Assembly: GCF_014647795.1 (NCBI RefSeq)
Contig: NZ_BMPW01000018.1
Coordinates: 171,343-235,342, forward strand
Direction: 5' to 3'
Origin: Actinoplanes campanulatus
GTDB taxonomy: Bacteria; Actinomycetota; Actinomycetes; Mycobacteriales; Micromonosporaceae
Length of the DNA: 64,000 nt
In this document: one piece after another, positions 59,617 through 64,000 of the stretch
How the letters are laid out: the number at the start of each line of letters is the position of its first letter
Numbering within the stretch: the stretch's first letter is position 1
The notes under the pieces: generated by a model
What the model was told of the DNA's origin: nothing
The model's input: the letters and a program-made list of their open reading frames with translations, nothing else
The model's database searches: none
Made by a program: the position numbers and the translations under genes

Positions 59617-60498
59617 TCAGTCCGACTGGACCGGGCGGGTCAGCGAGACCGAACCGCCCATGCACAGGCCCGGCTCCTTGCCCAGCTTCTCGGCGATCTG
59701 CAGACAGCGCGCCACCTGGTCGACACTCGCATCGGTGCGGGTGATCTCCGCCCGGGTCTTCGCGTTCGCCTTGTCGATCTCCAGGTTCCGGGCCTCGAGG
59801 ATCTTCTGACCGTACGCGGCGATCGCCTGCGTCGTCGGCTCGTCGTACCGTGGCGACTCGAACGCCACCGACTTCACCACGATCTCGTCACCCAGCGCGG
59901 TGGTCAGCGCCTTGATCAACGGATCCTTGTACGTCTTGTTCAGATCCGGTGCCGGAGCATCCCCGCTCGTCACGTCCACCGAACCCAGCGGATCGAACGA
60001 GGCGAAGATCGACGTCAGCGAACCGTTGATCTGCGGATTCACCCGGCGCTCCACGAACACCTCGAACCGGGTCTTCTCGCCCACCTCGCGGTAGGCCGCC
60101 CAGTTCTCCGGCGCCTTCTCCGACTTCGCCGACCACTCGATCTGCACCGGAATGCACGCCCGCCGCTGCGCCGCGATCGTCACCCACACACACTGGTCAC
60201 CGAGATGCGCGTACGTCTGACCCGACGCGTCCCACTCGTCGATGTCCTGCCAGGGCGCCGTCCACTGCAAGCCGGCCCCCGTCGTCCGGCCCGTCGGCTT
60301 TCCCCAGCTCGTGACGATGCCCACGTTTCGCGTCGGCACCACCGAGATGCACGACCCCACGATGAACGCCAGCGACAGAAACAGACCGATACCGAACGTG
60401 GCCCACGCCCCACGGCGCACCCGATCGGCCTTACCGAACACCGCGGTGGCCAGCGCGAACAGGGCGACTGCGGCCAGAAGAACACCGAACACGAACAA
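59617..60498 (-). CDS. SPFH/Band 7 (prohibitin-like) membrane protein
   Basis: The protein has 293 residues. Two N-terminal hydrophobic helices lie at about 1-22 and 33-52. The SPFH domain follows (VVPTRNVGIVTSWGKPTGRTTGAGLQWTAPWQ...VEWSAKSE), ending in a helical stretch (QAIAAYGQKILEARNLEIDKANAKTRAEITRTDASVDQVARCLQIAEKL). Such proteins form membrane-associated rings or scaffolds. TTG 60498 (MFVFGVLL) is used, and a GTG two codons on is possible. It is the last clear chromosomal gene before the putative integrated element. Confidence 0.87.
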   Translation of the reverse strand: MFVFGVLLAAVALFALATAVFGKADRVRRGAWATFGIGLFLSLAFIVGSCISVVPTRNVGIVTSWGKPTGRTTGAGLQWTAPWQDIDEWDASGQTYAHLGDQCVWVTIAAQRRACIPVQIEWSAKSEKAPENWAAYREVGEKTRFEVFVERRVNPQINGSLTSIFASFDPLGSVDVTSGDAPAPDLNKTYKDPLIKALTTALGDEIVVKSVAFESPRYDEPTTQAIAAYGQKILEARNLEIDKANAKTRAEITRTDASVDQVARCLQIAEKLGKEPGLCMGGSVSLTRPVQSD

Positions 60499-60563
60499 CG
60501 AAATCAGAACTCCTGATCCATCTTCACCTCGTTTGACAACGAAGATAGATCAGCAGGTCAAAG

Positions 60564-60605
60564 CGCGCCCGGCAGGATTCGAACCTGCGACCGACGGAGT
60601 AGGAG
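60564..60605 (-). other. 3' half of tRNA-Arg(CCU): attachment-site remnant
   Basis: Read on the minus strand, the 42 bases equal tRNA positions 32-73. They comprise the anticodon loop CTCCTAC (anticodon CCU), the 3' anticodon-stem strand TCCGT, the variable loop, T stem-loop GCAGG-TTCGAAT-CCTGC, the 3' acceptor strand CGGGCGC and the discriminator G. No D arm, 5' acceptor or 5' anticodon strand lies upstream. A tRNA 3' half duplicated from the anticodon loop is the classical att core left at one end of an integrated element. The intact gene should lie beyond 64000, since the tRNA points left. Confidence 0.7.
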
Positions 60606-60784
60606 ACCTGCCGGGCGCGTTTGATCATCGGGGTTCACCGATCCTCATGATGAGCAGGCAAGATGTCCCTGTCGGTCGATAGCCAAGTCAGCCGGGATCA
60701 TGTCGACTCATCGGCGCTGATGCCGATCATGGGTAGCAAACCAGGTAACGCAGAGGCCGGGCAAACCCGGTACCCCTGGCTGTG

Positions 60785-61627
60785 TCAGGGTGCTTCCTCG
60801 TCGTTCGTTGGATCCGGTGAGGATGTGCGAAGAACCTTGCTGGCTGGCAACCAGGTCGTGAAGGTGTCCGTCATCCTGGTCGACTGAACGATCTTGCACT
60901 CGAACGACGTTCGTACGGCGCTTCCCTCTTGATGGATGGCCCGGCCAATAGAGTTGAGTGACGACACTGCCTTCTGGAGTTGGTCAACTACTGAGTGAAG
61001 TGTCGTCGGGGCGGCCCAGCCACCCTGGTAAGGCGTAAGGTCGATGTCGTAATGGGCGGTCTCGACTGCGCCGAACGGCCCCTCACAGTCGACCTCGAAG
61101 CGACACCGCAACGGTGATTTGCCCTGGAAGGGTTGGAAGCCGACGTCGTAGAAGAACTGACGGGTTTGTCCTGGCGGCATCACTGAGATCGGCTCGGTGA
61201 ATACCGTCAGCTCGTGCAGCTTCAGTCCGTCCGACCGCACCATCTCATCTAAGGCCTTGATGCGAACGTTCCTTGCGATCGACGTTCCGATGTTTGCGAT
61301 GGACAACACGAACACGCCGGGGTCGTTGATGCCAGGTGCGATGTCGACGAGGACATTGGGCTGAAGCGACTCGCGTCTGGCTTGTTGAGCCGCAGCCTCG
61401 ACGGCTTCTGCCTGACTGACCTGCCGCAGCATCAGATCAACCTGTTGCTTGCCGAGCTCGACTTGCTCCTTGGCTCGGTCAGCCTGATCCTTGGCGCTCT
61501 TGGCCTGCTTTTTGGCTGCGGAGGCAGATTGTGCTGAGTAGGCGATGCCGGCTAAAGCGAGCATGGCTATAACTACGGCCGTGCGTTCGGTGTTGAACCA
61601 GCCGAGTAGGTCGGCGAGCGCATCCAT
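60785..61627 (-). CDS. Membrane-anchored coiled-coil protein of unknown function
   Basis: The protein has 280 residues. One N-terminal membrane helix (TAVVIAMLALAGIAYSA, about 15-32) is followed by a Lys/Gln/Ala-rich coiled coil (about 36-85). A globular domain of about 130 residues with alternating strands (NVLVDIAPGINDPGVFVLSIANIGTSIARNVRIKAL...CRFEVDCEGPFG) comes next, and a polar tail. No family is recognised. It is the first gene inside the putative element and is divergent from the nuclease-like gene with 225 bp between them. The GTG/TTG alternatives look worse than ATG 61627. Confidence 0.75.
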   Translation of the reverse strand: MDALADLLGWFNTERTAVVIAMLALAGIAYSAQSASAAKKQAKSAKDQADRAKEQVELGKQQVDLMLRQVSQAEAVEAAAQQARRESLQPNVLVDIAPGINDPGVFVLSIANIGTSIARNVRIKALDEMVRSDGLKLHELTVFTEPISVMPPGQTRQFFYDVGFQPFQGKSPLRCRFEVDCEGPFGAVETAHYDIDLTPYQGGWAAPTTLHSVVDQLQKAVSSLNSIGRAIHQEGSAVRTSFECKIVQSTRMTDTFTTWLPASKVLRTSSPDPTNDEEAP

Positions 61628-61852
61628 GGAGCAAGATTGTAAGGAGTCTCCGCAAGGCGCCCTGTGGTGAGTGCGTTTCCCTCATAGCTAGGGGTGAGTC
61701 TACGATCCATCTATCGTGGACAACCTGCCGTCAATTGCACGACATGCTGGCAGTTTGATCATGAGTCCTTGATGCGCCCATGATAGCCGATCATAAATCG
61801 TCCGTACGGGTCAGGCGAGTTGCCCGCGTCCCACGTACTCTTTGGAGTTTGT

Positions 61853-63901
61853 ATGAATTCAAGGATGGAGCTCCAGAGGAGCGATCGTGACGAGTTGGGA
61901 TTCGTGGGCTCGTTGGTTGAATCGCGTATCTGGCCAGCAGATATTGATCGACTTAAAGAAATGCGAGTCAAGCTTGTCAAGCTTCGATCTGGTGCCCCTG
62001 GCGAAGCTTCTGACCGTAGACTGCGTGAACTTGCGGAAAATCAAGCCAATAAGTTGGCAGGAATTTTACGCAGCGCTAATCCACTCTTTATTCTTGGTAG
62101 ATTCGCCGAGTGTGCCGAGTTCCAAGGGGGAGATTTCCGCGACTGGTATGAGACGCACGGCGTGCATGCACTGGTTCAGTATGCCGTGGGCTTGTCATTT
62201 GCAACAAGCGGTAATATTGATCTTTCGGCAGTTCCATCTGATGGGGATGTGCAGGAAGCATTCGATCTGGTCGCCGAGATTTTCCTGATCGAATGGGAAT
62301 TGATTACTCATACTATTGGGACTAATCAACCTGAGTACGCGGCCAGAGTTCAAGGAGCTTTCAAGGTCGAGGCCCTCACGGATCGGTGGCAAGGGTATAC
62401 CGTCCATCTGAAGGATATTCTTGCCGCGACACTCGGGCCGATTCGAGATGATATTACGCGCGAACTTGGGTGGTATCCTGCCATCATCCCCGAATTGGGA
62501 GTCGGGTTGGCGCGGGTTTTTCAGCGCAGGATGGACGAATTTCGGCCTGGCTTTCGTGCAGACCTTATGAGGGCTAAGCCGTCCGGGCGAGCTGTTTATG
62601 GCGAAGAAATGTCGTTACTGCTTGAAAGGCATAAAAATTTTGCCGCAGACCTATTTGTAGTGGACGCCCCTGCTCTCAGTGCTGAGATCGGCTTAAGCGT
62701 CGATACGCTAGAGGCGGCGCTTCGTGACCTGTCCTGGAATCCTGGGCAGCAACCAGAATTCTTATTACCAGCGCAGGACAACTTGGCTCGAACCTACAGC
62801 GGGGTCAAGCTTGAAGGGGGAAAGTACTTTCTTTGGATGCCATCGGCTTTGATTCAAGAATCTCATGCATGGTTTTACGACCTGTTACAGCGGCGATCTC
62901 TTGAGTCAATAAAAAAGCGTTATCTCGCGGCGCGAGATACTACTACTGAGAAGATTGCTTCGTCGACCTTGCAGCGCCTATTCGGCAAGGACAGAGTCTT
63001 CAGAAGTGCGCAGTACGATGCGCCTGGGCGTCCCGACGTCGATTGTCTCGTAGTCCTGCCAGGTGATGCGATCTTGGTTGAGTGTAAAGCGCATCTTTTG
63101 ACCGCTGCCGGGCGGCGAGGAGCGCCCGGTCGATTGGCTACCAAGTTTGAGGAGCTAGTCGTCAAGCCGTCATTTCAGGCCGACAGGGCGGCGCGTCATA
63201 TTCTTTCTGGAAAGCCAGTGTTTACGAGCGGAAGGAAAGTTATTCCGGTAACAGCCAATGAGGCCTCTCTTCTGCCTAGAGTTGTGATCACATATGAGCG
63301 AGTAGACCCGTTTAGTACCTATCGAGGCGCGCGTCCGGAAGTAGAACAGCCAGCTCCGTCGTGGATTATTCCGTTGGCTGATCTTATGGTCATTGCCGAT
63401 CTTATTCAATCGCCGGCCGCTTTTTGGTATTATGTAAGCCATAGGTACCGGCAGTCCCAAGATCCTCGCCTCGTCGTCTTCAACGAAATTGACCTATTGG
63501 AACTATTTCTTGTCGACCTCCCCAGATTTGAGTCTCTAACGAGTCCTTCGCTATCTGCGGATGAGAGGGTGTTGATAGGTCCATGTGGATATTCCATAAA
63601 CAACTACTACGCAAGTATGGCACCGGATGCGGCGCGCCGTCGGCCGGGTTTGCCGCTTCCTGCCGAGGTGCTTTCTGCTCTTGATCGGAATCTGGCCGTA
63701 GGTGATCCAGCCTGGCGGTTTATCGTGGAGGCGGTGTTGGCCGAGCCCAGTAAGACTTGGACGAAATTCAAAAACCTTAAGGCTAAGGTTGTGAAACGTG
63801 GCACGGATCATCCGATTCGCCTCGACACCGTTCAGGGCTCGCTCAATATTACGATGACCAAGTCGAGAGATTCGCTAGTAATTGACATCGGCGCGAACTG
63901 A
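61853..63901 (+). CDS. PD-(D/E)XK nuclease-like protein on a low-GC island
   Basis: The protein has 682 residues. The N-terminal 340 residues are mostly helical and unrecognised. Around 355-450 the signature of the PD-(D/E)XK nuclease fold appears: Glu366 (TTEKIASSTL), Asp397 (RPDVDCLVV), Glu410-x-Lys412 (ILVECKAH) and Gln442 (SFQADRAARH), in the order of Mrr/NERD-like nucleases. The last 230 residues are unassigned. ATG 61853 has GGAG 8 nt upstream. The gene is distinctly AT-richer than its neighbours and uses TTA codons (e.g. tandem at 62762-62767), signs of transfer. It probably acts in defence, but this is inference. Confidence 0.75.
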   Translation: MNSRMELQRSDRDELGFVGSLVESRIWPADIDRLKEMRVKLVKLRSGAPGEASDRRLRELAENQANKLAGILRSANPLFILGRFAECAEFQGGDFRDWYETHGVHALVQYAVGLSFATSGNIDLSAVPSDGDVQEAFDLVAEIFLIEWELITHTIGTNQPEYAARVQGAFKVEALTDRWQGYTVHLKDILAATLGPIRDDITRELGWYPAIIPELGVGLARVFQRRMDEFRPGFRADLMRAKPSGRAVYGEEMSLLLERHKNFAADLFVVDAPALSAEIGLSVDTLEAALRDLSWNPGQQPEFLLPAQDNLARTYSGVKLEGGKYFLWMPSALIQESHAWFYDLLQRRSLESIKKRYLAARDTTTEKIASSTLQRLFGKDRVFRSAQYDAPGRPDVDCLVVLPGDAILVECKAHLLTAAGRRGAPGRLATKFEELVVKPSFQADRAARHILSGKPVFTSGRKVIPVTANEASLLPRVVITYERVDPFSTYRGARPEVEQPAPSWIIPLADLMVIADLIQSPAAFWYYVSHRYRQSQDPRLVVFNEIDLLELFLVDLPRFESLTSPSLSADERVLIGPCGYSINNYYASMAPDAARRRPGLPLPAEVLSALDRNLAVGDPAWRFIVEAVLAEPSKTWTKFKNLKAKVVKRGTDHPIRLDTVQGSLNITMTKSRDSLVIDIGAN

Positions 63902-63948
63902 AGTGTTATCCGGTGCGGTCAAATTGTCGATGCCGGGGGTATGCAGGG

Positions 63949-64000
63949 TCATTGCGTGCTGGTGTAACGGCTGGTCACGGCGTCGATGAGGTCGCGTGAG
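63949..64000 (-). CDS. C-terminal fragment of a further minus-strand gene
   Basis: The last 52 bases read on the minus strand as an open frame ending SRDLIDAVTSRYTSTQ-stop (TGA at 63949-63951). The higher GC and codon choice resemble a genuine gene end, but 17 codons cannot identify it. It would be convergent with the nuclease-like gene with a 47-bp gap. Confidence 0.4.
   Translation of the reverse strand, partial: SRDLIDAVTSRYTSTQ

Noticed and set aside
60564-60618. A complete short tRNA folding from the inverted GCGCCCG/CGGGCGC arms
   Set aside because: The enclosed length is only about 54 nt and lacks a D arm and a 5' anticodon-stem strand. The 3' half alone fits tRNA numbering, so it is a partial gene.
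60663-60887. A 74-codon plus-strand frame just inside the element
   Set aside because: It overlaps the 3' end of the coiled-coil protein gene, has no ribosome site and no recognisable sequence.

Overview
The window is a 64-kb piece of a GC-rich actinomycete chromosome, most likely from the Micromonosporaceae (Actinoplanes/Micromonospora type). The pointers are strong third-position G/C, many GTG and TTG starts, a four-gene conservon (cvnA-D), GPGG and DUF-type small proteins typical of actinobacteria, an HrdD/SigB-type sigma factor and several likely leaderless genes. This assignment is inference from gene content, since no rRNA is present. Nearly all of the window is ordinary core or semi-core chromosome. 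The exception is the last 3.4 kb, which looks like the edge of an integrated element.

Layout. 1-2432 (minus) is a membrane flippase fused in frame to a condensation-type acyltransferase domain, cut by the window start. 2679-6590 holds a CorA transporter, a DrrAB-type ABC exporter and its divergent WYL regulator, with an inverted repeat between them. 6709-9335 holds an ECF sigma factor with a translationally coupled membrane partner, and two coupled GNAT acetyltransferases. 9361-14639 holds a GH20 hexosaminidase, a CYP152-type P450 peroxygenase, an M48-like membrane peptidase and a proline-rich membrane protein. 14680-16020 holds two paralogous proteins sharing a QxRFVDxPK domain. 16334-20511 is the conservon (kinase, roadblock, DUF742, small GTPase). 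It is followed convergently by a SARP-type regulator that also carries membrane helices and a helix-hairpin-helix segment.

22290-26198 holds a lipoprotein, a lactonase-type propeller and a solute-binding/VWA fusion. 26269-33189 is carbohydrate use: a ROK repressor, xylA-xylB, an MFS transporter and a GH13 alpha-glucosidase. 33217-37646 holds HD and MHYT proteins, a GPGG micro-protein, a nucleotidyltransferase-BON-metallophosphatase operon and a thymidylate-kinase-like protein. 38845-40879 holds the HrdD/SigB-type sigma factor, preceded by a sequence matching the SigR/SigH consensus, and an NlpC/P60 hydrolase with a long structured leader that may be a c-di-AMP riboswitch. 41218-44754 holds small DUF proteins, a lone CRISPR-repeat-like sequence, a GAF-ANTAR regulator and an MhuD-type haem oxygenase. 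44840-50519 holds a DHA2 exporter with its MarR regulator, a methyltransferase, a winged-helix protein, a NarL-type regulator and a membrane-anchored beta-rich protein. 50555-59581 holds serA, a phosphotransferase, a DMT permease, a two-component system and a lipoprotein/adaptor/MacB-type ABC operon. 59617-60498 is an SPFH protein.

At 60564-60605 lies the 3' half only (tRNA positions 32 to 73) of a tRNA-Arg(CCU) gene. To its right the base composition falls and TTA codons appear. I read this as the attachment-site end of an integrative element whose other end is beyond 64000. Its visible cargo is a membrane-anchored coiled-coil protein divergent from a 682-residue protein with a PD-(D/E)XK nuclease signature. 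This pair is the best candidate in the window for an undescribed, possibly defence-related, system. The flippase-acyltransferase fusion is the second.
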